Origin: Schaalia cardiffensis
GTDB lineage: Bacteria; Actinomycetota; Actinomycetes; Actinomycetales; Actinomycetaceae
Assembly (NCBI RefSeq): GCF_016405145.1
Contig: NZ_JAEKIA010000008.1
Span: 1-64,000 of the forward strand
Reading direction: 5' to 3'
DNA length: 64,000 nt
Position numbers and translations under genes: made by a program
Part shown: positions 35,226 to 45,780 of the stretch, in pieces
Numbering within the stretch: position 1 is the stretch's first letter
Layout of the letters: each line of letters begins with the position of its first letter
Notes under the pieces: model-generated
The model's database searches: none
What the model was told of the DNA's origin: nothing
The model's input: only the letters and a program-made list of their open reading frames with translations

Positions 35226-36098
35226 TCAGCCCTCCAGGAGCGCGCTCCGCACAGCGTCGGCATCCCGCTCGTTCAGGCGAGCTCGGCCGAGCAGCATCGT
35301 GATCGCATCACGAGCCCCGGCCTCGTAAGCATTGAGCGCATCATCGCTGAGGGCGGCGAGGGCTTTCACGTGCGAGCGCACGGCCTCGGCATCCGCCCTG
35401 GTGATGGGGGCGGCAATGGCAGCCTCCCCTTCACTGAGGGCAGCATCTGTGGTCTGTCCGAAGAGGGTGCCCGCGATAAGGGAGGGTTCTTCAATTCCTT
35501 GAGCCTTCAAGGCTTCGAAGGCTCGGATCACTGCCATTGCGATTCCGTTGACGCCGAGGGTGAGGGCGGCGTGCACTCCTGGGCGAGCGTCCTCTTCGAT
35601 GATGATGGGTTCACCTCCCATTTCAACGACGAGCGCCTGCGCGATCGGGAGGAATGGGGCGGGCGCAGTCACCAGGAAGGGGGCTCCACTGAGTCGCTGC
35701 AGGTCGACGCTCCAGCCGGTGAAACGGATCGTCGGGTGGATCGCAACCGGAATCGCGCCTTGAGCTTGGGCAGGAGCGAGGATGCCGGTGCCGTAGGGGC
35801 CGGCGAGGTGAACGAGGATCGTCCCCATCTTCCAGGCGCCGAGTTCTGCCAAGCCCGCAACGAGAGGGGCGATCTGCTCATCGGGGAGGGCGAGGAGGAC
35901 GAGTTCGGATTGTCCGACAAGCTCCTCGATGGAAAGGACTGGGACTCCGGGGAGGAAAGCATCGGCTCTTTCGATCGCGTCTGCTGATCGAGCGGCGACT
36001 CCGATGATCTCGTGTCCGGCGGCCCGCAGGGATGAAGCGATGATCGGGCCGGACTTGCCGACCCCGATGAGTCCGATCCCGAGGCGCCCAGAGTTCAT
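35226..36098 (-). CDS. DUF2520 Rossmann-fold protein, candidate ketopantoate reductase-like
   Basis: A 290-aa NAD(P)-binding protein. It has the dinucleotide fold GIGLIGVGKSGPIIASSLRAAGH (residues 6-28), a second strand with HPTIRFTG, and a C-terminal DUF2520 helical domain starting near residue 165. Homologues sit next to panC and panD in many actinobacteria (Rv3603c-Rv3602c-Rv3601c in Mycobacterium tuberculosis) and have been suspected of a pantoate-forming or related reductase role. ATG 36098 overlaps the stop of the PH-domain gene (ATGA), so it is co-translated with envelope-related genes. Confidence 0.82.
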   Translation of the reverse strand: MNSGRLGIGLIGVGKSGPIIASSLRAAGHEIIGVAARSADAIERADAFLPGVPVLSIEELVGQSELVLLALPDEQIAPLVAGLAELGAWKMGTILVHLAGPYGTGILAPAQAQGAIPVAIHPTIRFTGWSVDLQRLSGAPFLVTAPAPFLPIAQALVVEMGGEPIIIEEDARPGVHAALTLGVNGIAMAVIRAFEALKAQGIEEPSLIAGTLFGQTTDAALSEGEAAIAAPITRADAEAVRSHVKALAALSDDALNAYEAGARDAITMLLGRARLNERDADAVRSALLEG

Positions 36099-38197
36099 GT
36101 GTGCTCCTCAGGGAAAGGGGGCTGCGCACTCGACGCCTGGGGCGGTGTCTCGGGGATTGGCCCTGCCTGCCCATTCGGAGGTAAAGGAGCGGGCTGCCCG
36201 TTCGGAGGGATCGGCGCGGGGTGCGCGATCTGCGGCTGAGTTGTGGCCTGTGGGAATGGCCCTGCCTGCCCAGCCGAGGGGAACGGGGTGGTGAGCCCGT
36301 TCAGCGCGGGCTGTCCACTCGGGGCCTGAGCCGCAGGCTGCCCGCCCTGGGGGTAGGGCATAGGCTGCCCGTTTTGGGGGTAGGGCATGGGCTGCCCACC
36401 TTGCGGATAGGGCATGAGGGGCGGGCTCTGCACTGCTGACGGAATCACCCCGGGCTGCGAATAGAGTCTGCTCTGACCGCCCGCCATCGACGAGGCGGAT
36501 TGCGCTCCTGAAGGAAGCACTGCCCCGGCCTCGCCGATCACACCGGTGCGCCCCTCAAAGTCGAGACGCGACTGGACTCGTGAAAGCCAACGCTCGGGCG
36601 GCTCCTTCGTACGCCGAATCCGCGCTCGTTTTCGTACGCCCTCACTTAGCCCCACGGCGGCTGAGACATCGAGGTGACGCGCCCTGCAGGGGGTTGTACC
36701 TGGAACGATCTGCGCCTCCACATCAGCCAGGGAAAGGCGACGTTCAAGGGGCCCCTGAGTGAGTTTGAGGGACTGAACACGCTCAACGGGAATGACCGAG
36801 AGGTCCCAGCTCAACCATCCATCGCGGATGACGAGGCAGGTCTGAGTCAAAGCGACGGCGCGACGTTTCTTGACCAGCGGATCGAGAATCCTGGCTCGCG
36901 TGGAAACAGGGATGAAGCCGACACCTTCTCCCGTCCCATCGAGAGCGGCGCTCATGAAAGCCTGAGGGTCGGGTACGCCAAGGTCTCGTACGACGAGCCA
37001 CAAAGCGAGCTCCGCATCCGCCCTCGTACCGACGGGGAGAAGCAGGTCTGTTGAAAAGCCCTTCTTGGTTTCCTCCTGGTTCTGCGCTGCGAAACCTGCC
37101 TGAGTGATCGTCACCCGATACCAGCCGACCCACCTCCACAGCAACGGGCGTTGGATACGAACCGCATGGATTCGGTTCGGAGGGATCGTCTGTGAACGAG
37201 TCTCAAGCAGGCCCGAACGTGTACGGATGCCATCGGGTGACACCGCTCCGGTGAAATTGAACTCGCCTGCGAAGCGCTTCCAGACTATCGCCCCCATGGC
37301 CAGCAGGATCGGGAGGAGACCGACAACCCCGGATAGGCCCCCAGCCCCGATCAGGGTAGTGAGAACGCCGACTCCGACGAGCACTGCGAGGAGGACGAGG
37401 ACGCCGACGAAGACGCCGCTGGTGAGGATGAGGGAACCCAGGAGCCGTCCGCTCGGCACCTTGTACAGCACTCGTTCAGGGGCGGACGGGGCGAAACGGC
37501 GCGGAGTCATTCCCGCAGTCGCGCTGGGCGAAGACGCTCCCGCAGGTGGCAAGGGCGTTCCTTCTCCATAGCCTGCATTCGTACCCGGCACTGGGACGCC
37601 CGCCTTGCTGTGATGGGGGGCAAAACTCCCGGCCTGGGCCACCGTGGCATCGGAGAAAACTCCTGAAGCTCGCGCGAGGATTTCTGCGCGAAGATCCTCA
37701 AGCTCCTGGGTCTTCAAAAAGCCGAAAGCAACCTTCGATCCGGCCCCGCCCGCGACCTCAATGTCGATCGTGCCGAGCCCGAAGACACGCCCTAGGAGAG
37801 GATGTTGGATGTCAACACCTTGGATGCGTTCAAGGCGAGCCTGCTTCAAGGTCCGCAAAAGGATCCCGGAGCGGTAGTAGACGCCACTATCGGTGACCGC
37901 GAAGCGGGTGACCCGCCAGGACAAATACGAGATCAAACCGAGGATCAGCACAAGCCCTAAGAGCCCCCCGACTGCGATCAAGACGATGCGACCGGTACCG
38001 AGGGAATGCGCATAATCCGAAGACAGCGAATTGACGAACAGGTTCGTGTTCTGGAACAAGACGATCGCAAGGAGGATCGTCACCCCTTTCCATGCTTTGA
38101 TCAGCGGGGAGAGCGGGTGCAGGCGGCGCCACTGTCCTTCGGCGATCGCTCCCTCAGTTGCGCGGATCTTGGGGGCCGCTCCCCCTCCGACGCTCAC
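36095..38197 (-). CDS. YdbT-like bacterial PH-domain membrane protein
   Basis: A 700-aa membrane protein with an N-terminal helix pair (about 37-57 and 70-95), then bPH2 domains. One starts near WRVTRFAVTDSGVYYRSGIL, with ERIQGVDIQHPLLGRVFGLG; another lies around residue 330 (FTGAVSPDGIRTRSGLLE) and a third near 460. A second helix pair is at about 270-310. The last 150 residues are a Pro/Gly/Gln-rich tail with repeated PYPQGGQPM units. The YdbS/YdbT pair is conserved in Gram-positives and implicated in envelope stress or antimicrobial resistance. It overlaps both neighbours by four bases. Confidence 0.85.
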   Translation of the reverse strand: MSVGGGAAPKIRATEGAIAEGQWRRLHPLSPLIKAWKGVTILLAIVLFQNTNLFVNSLSSDYAHSLGTGRIVLIAVGGLLGLVLILGLISYLSWRVTRFAVTDSGVYYRSGILLRTLKQARLERIQGVDIQHPLLGRVFGLGTIDIEVAGGAGSKVAFGFLKTQELEDLRAEILARASGVFSDATVAQAGSFAPHHSKAGVPVPGTNAGYGEGTPLPPAGASSPSATAGMTPRRFAPSAPERVLYKVPSGRLLGSLILTSGVFVGVLVLLAVLVGVGVLTTLIGAGGLSGVVGLLPILLAMGAIVWKRFAGEFNFTGAVSPDGIRTRSGLLETRSQTIPPNRIHAVRIQRPLLWRWVGWYRVTITQAGFAAQNQEETKKGFSTDLLLPVGTRADAELALWLVVRDLGVPDPQAFMSAALDGTGEGVGFIPVSTRARILDPLVKKRRAVALTQTCLVIRDGWLSWDLSVIPVERVQSLKLTQGPLERRLSLADVEAQIVPGTTPCRARHLDVSAAVGLSEGVRKRARIRRTKEPPERWLSRVQSRLDFEGRTGVIGEAGAVLPSGAQSASSMAGGQSRLYSQPGVIPSAVQSPPLMPYPQGGQPMPYPQNGQPMPYPQGGQPAAQAPSGQPALNGLTTPFPSAGQAGPFPQATTQPQIAHPAPIPPNGQPAPLPPNGQAGPIPETPPQASSAQPPFPEEHT

Positions 38198-38676
38198 AGG
38201 CCCGCCAGTTCAGCAGAGCCGCGCTCAGCGAGCATGTCACGAAGACGCACCGCCTCATCAACGGGCACGCCATTCAAAGTCGCATCGGTGTGCGCCGAGG
38301 CGGTGTGGACTTTAATCTCCGCAATCCCGAACATGCGCGCGATCGGCCCCTCGGAGATCTCGATGTACTGAATCCGACCATAGGGGATCAGGGTGAGGCG
38401 ACGGAACATGATGCCCTTACGAATGCAGAACTCATCCCCGGCGAGGGCGAAGGCCATCGCTTTGACCTGACGGGAGATGAACCACAGGTCCCAGACAGAG
38501 ACGCACACGAAAACCGCGAACACGATCCAGAACAAGGGGGTCAGGAGGCGTGCAGCAACGACGGATGCGATGAGCACTGGGAGCAAGCCGAGCATCGAGG
38601 AGATGATTCGCACGAGCGCAAGCTTTTGAGATACCGGATGAAACTCGAGTCCTACCGGAGCCATGGGGTCGGTCAT
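38194..38676 (-). CDS. YdbS-like bacterial PH-domain membrane protein
   Basis: A 160-aa protein with two adjacent N-terminal helices (about 22-62) and one bPH2 domain (about 72-150) containing CIRKGIMFRRLTLIPYGRIQ and ARMFGIAEIKVHTAS. It is the short partner of the YdbT-like protein encoded next, with a four-base overlap. ATG 38676 follows AAAGG by eight bases. It heads the leftward unit ydbS-ydbT-DUF2520, with panC-panD beyond. Confidence 0.87.
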   Translation of the reverse strand: MTDPMAPVGLEFHPVSQKLALVRIISSMLGLLPVLIASVVAARLLTPLFWIVFAVFVCVSVWDLWFISRQVKAMAFALAGDEFCIRKGIMFRRLTLIPYGRIQYIEISEGPIARMFGIAEIKVHTASAHTDATLNGVPVDEAVRLRDMLAERGSAELAGL

Positions 38677-38859
38677 TGCGACGCCTTTCGAATACTGCCC
38701 AGATCGTGGGCTGTTTGCGAGCCTTTATCGTCTCACAGCGCCCATTATCGTCTCACAGCCTCGCTTCTTGGCGAGACAGCTCTTCGCCTCACCCACAGGA
38801 CACACCCCCTTCCACCCAACTCCCAGCGAACATCCAGTTTCCTGGTCGAAGATGAACTC

Positions 38860-39570
38860 ATGTCACGACAAAACTCCGAGGGCGAAGCCCGCCTCCTCGT
38901 CGTTGACGACGAGCCGAACATTCGCGACCTGCTCGCATCCTCCCTGCGTTTCGCCGGCTTCGAAGTGTCGACCGCCGCCGACGGACACTCCGCCTATCGT
39001 CAAGCAATGGACGAGTCCCCGGACCTCATCGTCCTCGACGTGATGCTTCCCGACATGGACGGTTTCACCGTGACGCGTCGCCTACGCGAAGCGGGCGTAC
39101 AAATCCCCGTTCTCTTCCTCACCGCCCGTGATGACATGCGCGACAAGATCCAGGGGCTCACCGTCGGCGGAGACGATTATGTGACAAAACCCTTCGGCCT
39201 CGAAGAGGTTGTCGCCCGTATTCGCGCGATCCTGCGCCGCACTCTCGGGGCTGAAGAAGACGACGGCCTCTTGCGCGTCGGCGACCTCGTCATCGACGAA
39301 GACGCCCACGAAGTGACAAGGGCGGGGGTCTCCATTGACCTGTCGCCCACCGAATTCAAGCTCTTGCGTTACCTCGTCATCAATGAGCGGCGCGTCGTGT
39401 CAAAGATGCAGATCCTCGACCACGTGTGGGAATACGACTGGGATGGCGAAGCCGCGATCGTGGAATCCTATATCTCCTACCTGCGTCGCAAACTCGCCGT
39501 CGAAGGCGCCTCCGGGGAGCTCATCCACACGAAGCGCGGCGTCGGTTATATCCTGCGCGCCGAGGACTGA
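38860..39570 (+). CDS. OmpR/PhoB-family response regulator
   Basis: A 236-aa regulator with a receiver domain (about 10-125; acidic VVDDEPN, phospho-acceptor in LIVLDVMLPDMDGF, Lys in DYVTKPFGLEE) and a winged-helix DNA-binding domain (about 140-235; LSPTEFKLLRYL, HTKRGVGYIL). It pairs with the kinase starting three bases after its stop. It resembles TrcR/MprA-type actinobacterial regulators, but the signal is unknown. ATG 38860 places the receiver domain normally; the long upstream frame is antisense to ydbS. Confidence 0.92.
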   Translation: MSRQNSEGEARLLVVDDEPNIRDLLASSLRFAGFEVSTAADGHSAYRQAMDESPDLIVLDVMLPDMDGFTVTRRLREAGVQIPVLFLTARDDMRDKIQGLTVGGDDYVTKPFGLEEVVARIRAILRRTLGAEEDDGLLRVGDLVIDEDAHEVTRAGVSIDLSPTEFKLLRYLVINERRVVSKMQILDHVWEYDWDGEAAIVESYISYLRRKLAVEGASGELIHTKRGVGYILRAED

Positions 39571-39572
39571 CC

Positions 39573-41330
39573 GTGAGCAGTGGCCCACTCGCTTATCTTC
39601 GAGCGTTCTGGGAGCGTCGTCCTCTTTCCTCCCAGCTCGTCGGCCTCATTACGGCGCTCCTCGCCCTCGGCCTCATCATGTCGGGCACAGTCATGCTGGG
39701 CCTTTTGCAACGCCACCTCGTCTCCCAGATCGACGAACAGCTCAGAACCACCGCGCCCTCGGCACTGAGCGCGAACGATTTTGGAGCACAAAAGGGCATC
39801 TCCGTCTTCCCCACGCTCTTCTACATTCGCAGTACGCTGCCCGGAAGTGAGGACGCGGTTTACTACTATCCCGGCACGCTCAAAGTTTCCGGCACTCCGA
39901 AAATCCCCGAACTGCTCAGAGTCGGAGATGTTCCCGATACCGAGGATCAGATCACGAGGCCGGTGACAGTTGCTTCGAGTCGCTCGGGAGAGAATTGGCG
40001 TGCGATCGCTTTCCCGATCTACGCCGAGAAAACCCATGAGCCGATTGGCGTGATGACGGTCGCGCTTCCACTGACCGATGTGCAACGCACGATTCGCACG
40101 ACAGCCGCCTACTTCATGATCGGTGGCCTCGTCATCGTCATGGTCGGAGCAACGATCGGCTCGTCCCTCGTGCGTCGTTCTCTGCTTCCTTTGCGAGAGA
40201 TTGAATCGACGGCGGGGAAAATCGCCGCAGGTGACCTCACAAGGCGCGTCCCCTCCGCTCCCCCATCCACAGAGGTCGGGTCCCTCGCCCTGTCATTGAA
40301 TGCGATGCTTACACAGGTTGAGCAGTCCTTTGAGGCGCGTCAGGCCTCCGAGAAGAAGATCCGGCGTTTCGTCTCGGATGCTTCGCATGAGCTCCGCACG
40401 CCACTCGCCGCGATTTCCGGGTATTGCGAACTCTATTCGATGGGCGGCGTGCCTTCGGAGCGCGTCGAGGAGGTCATGGGGCGTATTCAATCCGAATCGA
40501 AACGAATGGCGACCCTTGTCGAGGATCTGCTGACGCTGGCGCGGCTGGACGAAGGACGTCCCCTGGAGTTCAGGGACTTGGATCTCGTGAAATTGGCGGA
40601 TAACGCGGTTTTCGACCTGCAGGCCTTGGATCCGACGAGGACGGTGCGCCTGTGCTCCCTCAATGGGCATCGCCCACCCATGACTGTGGTGGTGAGCGCC
40701 GACCGTGACCGGATCTCCCAGGTCTTCACGAATGCGATCGGCAATATTGTCCGCTACACGCCGGAAGGCTCTCCCGTTGAGATCGCCCTGGGACGAGTCG
40801 GGGGCGATGCGGTCGTCGAGATCCGAGATCACGGTCCCGGTATCGCCGATGCGGATCGAACTCGCGTGTTTGAGCGTTTCTACCGCTCTGATTCTTCCCG
40901 TGCTCGTGCCAGCGGAGGTTCGGGCCTCGGGCTCGCGATCGTCGCCTCCATCCTTGCTGCACATAAGGGCAATGCGAGTCTGACCAAGACGAAAGGCGGG
41001 GGGCTCACCCTCCGGATCGAGTTGCCGCTCACCCGCTCGGTCTCGTCTTCTTCGAGTGAAGCTTCCTCGACGCAGGATTGCGCGAGCTGCGAGCTTGCCT
41101 CCTCGGAAAACGCAGCGCCCACGCTTGCCTCCTCGGAAAACGCTTCGCCCGAGCCGAGCGGGCAGGATTCTCACTCAGCTGAATCTTCCGCGCTGGAAGG
41201 TCTGCCACCTGGAGCGTCCTCCCAAGGCTCTTCCTCTGACGAATCACCCTCTTCGGGCACGGCGAATCGCCCTCGGGAAAGCGTCGAAGCGCCGAAAACT
41301 GAGGATGGCGAAGAGCACACCACGGGGTGA
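39573..41330 (+). CDS. Sensor histidine kinase with long disordered tail
   Basis: A 585-aa membrane kinase. TM1 (about 23-45), an extracytoplasmic sensor domain, TM2 (about 180-200), HAMP, a HisKA box with the phospho-His in SDASHELRTPLAAISGYCEL, and HATPase motifs N (FTNAIGNIVRY), G1 (EIRDHGPGIAD) and G2 (GGSGLGLAIV). The last 90 or so residues are a Ser/Glu-rich tail with two LASSENA copies, unusual for this family and encoded by a small DNA repeat. GTG 39573 follows GAGGA. It forms a two-component pair with the preceding regulator. Confidence 0.92.
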   Translation: MSSGPLAYLRAFWERRPLSSQLVGLITALLALGLIMSGTVMLGLLQRHLVSQIDEQLRTTAPSALSANDFGAQKGISVFPTLFYIRSTLPGSEDAVYYYPGTLKVSGTPKIPELLRVGDVPDTEDQITRPVTVASSRSGENWRAIAFPIYAEKTHEPIGVMTVALPLTDVQRTIRTTAAYFMIGGLVIVMVGATIGSSLVRRSLLPLREIESTAGKIAAGDLTRRVPSAPPSTEVGSLALSLNAMLTQVEQSFEARQASEKKIRRFVSDASHELRTPLAAISGYCELYSMGGVPSERVEEVMGRIQSESKRMATLVEDLLTLARLDEGRPLEFRDLDLVKLADNAVFDLQALDPTRTVRLCSLNGHRPPMTVVVSADRDRISQVFTNAIGNIVRYTPEGSPVEIALGRVGGDAVVEIRDHGPGIADADRTRVFERFYRSDSSRARASGGSGLGLAIVASILAAHKGNASLTKTKGGGLTLRIELPLTRSVSSSSSEASSTQDCASCELASSENAAPTLASSENASPEPSGQDSHSAESSALEGLPPGASSQGSSSDESPSSGTANRPRESVEAPKTEDGEEHTTG

Positions 41331-41410
41331 GAATCGCCACCCGATATGGTGGTCCTCGTCGAAGTGGCTACGATTCTGGCCGTATTCCCGAATTCAGGAG
41401 AGAGTCGACT

Positions 41411-42373
41411 ATGGGGGCAGAAGCGCCTCAATGGCTGTTCAGTTCTTTCACTGACACGATGCAGGAAATCGGTGCGAGTGCCTCTTTGGAGCGCCTCGAC
41501 GCCGAGGCCCGCGACTTGGTTGCGCACTGGTCCGCTCCGGAGCGCCGCCTCCACAACACCCGCCATCTCATTGATGTCCTCGCGCACATCGACGAGCTCG
41601 CAGCGACCTCGCACGACCCCGATGTCCTGCGGGTTGCCGCCTGGTACCACGGTATTGCGCTGAACCGTTGCCTCTCGATCCGCGTTCAAGGCACTGACCC
41701 TGTGTCGGCTGAGAATCTGTGCGTGCACATCACGCGGACTCGTCTCTTGGAGCTCGGTGTCAGTGAAGACGTTATCGACAGGGTTGCCGAGCTCTTGTCC
41801 TACATTGCCCGCCACCGCGCGCCCCGCACGGACGTGGATGCACAGGTCCTCGTGGATGCCGACCTTGCGATGCTGGCTGTTTCCCCGCAGGAATACAAGA
41901 AATTCCGGGAGAACCTGCGCGCAGAGCTATCGGATGTTGAGGAGACCGAGTACCTTCGCGCTCGACGTGCCGTGGTCAAGCAGCTCCTGTCCTTCAATCC
42001 CCTCTACCAGTCTCCTCTTGGTGAAGCCTGGGATTCGGCGGCGCGAGCAAACCTTGAGGTTGAACTCGCGAAACTGGATTCTGCCCTGCGCGATTGTGCG
42101 GACGATTCTTCCGCAGACGAGGCTGAGCCTGAGACCGAGCCTTCCGGGTCCATCAACGATGAAGGGCGGACTGCGACGGGGACGATCATCATTAAGCGCC
42201 GTCAGTTGAAGAAGAAGGCGCCGGCGAGCCCGGACGAGTTCACTTCGACGGGTTTGCTTCCGAAGATCGCACCGGTTCCGGAGACTCAAGTGCTCTCTTC
42301 CGAGGAGGATTCCGCATCATCTTTGGAGATGGCGATCGAAGCACTCGATTTGCCTTCCACTCCTTCAAAGTGA
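41411..42373 (+). CDS. HD-superfamily-like protein with altered HD motif
   Basis: A 320-aa protein whose first 210 residues resemble predicted metal-dependent HD phosphohydrolases: a conserved His in RRLHNTRHLIDVL, then AAWYHGIAL, SAENL and VLVDADLAML. The central His-Asp pair is His-Gly here, so metal binding and catalysis may be lost. Residues 210-320 are an acidic, low-complexity tail. AGGAGAG precedes ATG 41411. It follows the histidine kinase by 80 bases and could be co-transcribed. Confidence 0.65.
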   Translation: MGAEAPQWLFSSFTDTMQEIGASASLERLDAEARDLVAHWSAPERRLHNTRHLIDVLAHIDELAATSHDPDVLRVAAWYHGIALNRCLSIRVQGTDPVSAENLCVHITRTRLLELGVSEDVIDRVAELLSYIARHRAPRTDVDAQVLVDADLAMLAVSPQEYKKFRENLRAELSDVEETEYLRARRAVVKQLLSFNPLYQSPLGEAWDSAARANLEVELAKLDSALRDCADDSSADEAEPETEPSGSINDEGRTATGTIIIKRRQLKKKAPASPDEFTSTGLLPKIAPVPETQVLSSEEDSASSLEMAIEALDLPSTPSK

Positions 42374-42547
42374 CAAGGCTTGTCTTCTCAGTGTCCTGAG
42401 ATTTCGCTGCCCCGGTCCACAAGGATCGGGGCAGCTGTGTCTTTCCACAAGGCGAGGGCGGGGGCGAAGCGTACGTGAGCGCATCTTCATAGCCTGTCGT
42501 GCAAGCGCCGGAAAAGATCGGCGTATTCACACGGAAGGACAGGTCCT

Positions 42548-42838
42548 ATGGCGATGTACACGATCGATTCGGCCCAGGTGAGCGCGAGTGCCGCCAGAGT
42601 CGGTCAAAGAAGCGCAGAGATCCGTTCCCAGGTCGAAGCCCTGATGGCTGACTTGTTGGCTCTGGAGGGTTCATGGACTGGGGTTGCGCAAGCGGGCTTC
42701 CAAGCGTGTATCACGGATTGGAGGGCTACTCAGGCCCAAGTCGAGGCCTCTTTGGATGCGATCGGCCTTCGTATGGGCGAGGCAGCGGCAGTGTATGAGG
42801 AAGCCGAGGCCCGCTCCGCTTCGCTCTTCGCCGGGTGA
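42548..42838 (+). CDS. WXG100-family ESX secretion substrate
   Basis: A 96-aa helical hairpin protein with the turn motif SWTG near residue 44 and a C-terminal helix (QVEASLDAIGLRMGEAAAVY). Size and shape match EsxA-type WXG100 proteins, which are exported as dimers by type VII secretion. No partner esx gene, FtsK-type EccC ATPase or other ESX component is in the window, so the secretion machine must be elsewhere. GGAAGGACAGG precedes ATG 42548. Confidence 0.88.
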   Translation: MAMYTIDSAQVSASAARVGQRSAEIRSQVEALMADLLALEGSWTGVAQAGFQACITDWRATQAQVEASLDAIGLRMGEAAAVYEEAEARSASLFAG

Positions 42839-42840
42839 TT

Positions 42841-43130
42841 CTTCGCCTTTGGTGCAGGCGCGGGGCCCTCCGCTCGGCCCTCACTGAAGATCCGCCTCCT
42901 GGATGCCTTCGCTGCAGGCGCGGGGAGCGCCCTCCAACGCCGCGAGGAACCAGCGGGTACCGAGCGCCTTCGCTGCAGGCGCGGGGAGCGCCCACTGGAG
43001 CGAGCTCCCCGCCGCCCCCTCCCCCAAGGCTCATGCAGGCGCATGGGGGCGCCCACTGGAGCGAGCTCGCCACCTCCCCCCTTCCCCCAAAGGCTCATGC
43101 AGGCGCGGGGGCCGCCCTCGTAAAGGACGA
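42841..43130. repeat. Five TGCAGGCGCGGGG units at 60-64 bp steps
   Basis: TGCAGGCGCGGGG (one variant CATGGGG) starts at 42852, 42913, 42974, 43034 and 43098, giving steps of 61, 61, 60 and 64. The middle two copies extend to CCTTCGCTGCAGGCGCGGGG plus AGCGCC. The first two gaps are unrelated sequence; the last two resemble each other (CCCACTGGAGCGAGCTC). It fills the gap between WXG100 and groEL. No gene is visible. Confidence 0.75.
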
Positions 43131-43187
43131 CCCCCGCGCAACGAGGTGTCAACCAGCGCCTCGTGGCCGGTCGAGTAGAGGCTCGGC

Positions 43188-44840
<1,653 letters not shown>

Positions 44841-44957
44841 TCAGGGGCGGTGCCCGCGACGGACGAGGAGCCTGTCTTCGACCCTGTGTCGTCGACCGAC
44901 GCCTCTCACCGACCCGATGGTTTTGTCACTCTGCCTTGGCGAGTGCCAACGCCAAGT

Positions 44958-44984
44958 CTGGCACTCGACCCATGCGAGTGCAAG
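44958..44984 (-). promoter_or_regulatory. CIRCE element (HrcA operator)
   Basis: GCACTC (44961-44966), nine bases, then GAGTGC (44976-44981), flanked by CTG and AAG, match the CIRCE consensus TTAGCACTC-N9-GAGTGCTAA. A further GAGTGCCA at 44941 extends the inverted symmetry. It lies upstream of groEL. Confidence 0.8.
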
Positions 44985-45121
44985 ACGAGTGAGGGGTTCA
45001 GCCCTCGGCTGAGAGCAAAACTCGCAAGGCTCGGGCTGCTAAGGCAGGCCAGGTCCTCGGAGGTGCAATGCTATGCGAGCCACTCATGCAGAGCATGTGT
45101 TCGTTGAGGCACCAGTGCCAC

Positions 45122-45560
45122 GCTCATGGGTCACTGCCCCACCCCGTGCACCACTGCACTACTTGTGCACCAGAAGCGCGGCGTGTCGTGCAGGCCCCTC
45201 TCCGAGCGGATCGAAATGCCTGCTCGCGCGCCAGATGCGCCGCCCGTGCGCCGCTGCTCTACCCGCGCACCACTGCCCTGCCCGTGCGTCGCTGCCCTGC
45301 TTGTGCGCCAGAAGCGCGGCGTGTCGTGAATGCCCTCGCCGAGGGGATCGAAATGCCTGCTCGCGCGCCAGATGCGGGTTCGCGCAGCCATTCCGACTCC
45401 GATATGCGGGTTCGCGCAGCCGATCCCCACTCACACATGCAAGCCCGCTCGAGCTGCGTTCTCTACTCCAGGTTTCCCCGCAATTGCGAGGCCCTACTCC
45501 AGGTTTCCCGGCAGCCCCGCTTCCGATTCCAGGTTTCCCGGCAGAAATGGCCGTCATAGG
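45122..45560. repeat. Composite repeat block upstream of groEL
   Basis: A 138-bp direct duplication is visible: GTGCACCAGAAGCGCGGCGT at 45165 and GTGCGCCAGAAGCGCGGCGT at 45303, each followed by GATCGAAATGCCTGCTCGCG. Smaller units follow: ATGCGGGTTCGCGCAGCC twice (31-bp step) and TCCAGGTTTCCC three times (about 31-bp steps, to 45540). No gene is visible between 44985 and 45700. Confidence 0.75.
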
Positions 45561-45700
45561 GCAGGAATACGACGGGAAACCTGGAATCCACACAGGAAGC
45601 GCCCAGGCCCCTCGCACCCAGAAGGGCAGCACGACCTGCGAAGACTGATAGAGGCTCGACCCAGGGCCCCACACAGAAGACCAACCCCCGACAAACACAG

Positions 45701-45733
45701 AGGTGGCCGCTCGGCTCATCCGAGCGGCCACCT
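45701..45733 (-). terminator. Hairpin downstream of the LytR_C gene
   Basis: AGGTGGCCGCTCGG pairs perfectly with CCGAGCGGCCACCT around CTCAT. It lies 48 bases beyond the stop of the leftward gene. Confidence 0.85.
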
Positions 45734-45780
45734 CATCACGTCAAAGGCTCTCGCCTAACGAAGAACGCACCGGCGCATCC

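Noticed and set aside
38158..38859. N-terminal extension of the response regulator
   Set aside because: The extra 234 codons are antisense to ydbS and its promoter. The receiver domain begins normally after ATG 38860.
44941..44966. GAGTGCCA-N10-TGGCACTC as the CIRCE element
   Set aside because: The arms are in the reverse order for CIRCE. The correct order and nine-base spacing are met by the overlapping pair at 44961-44981.
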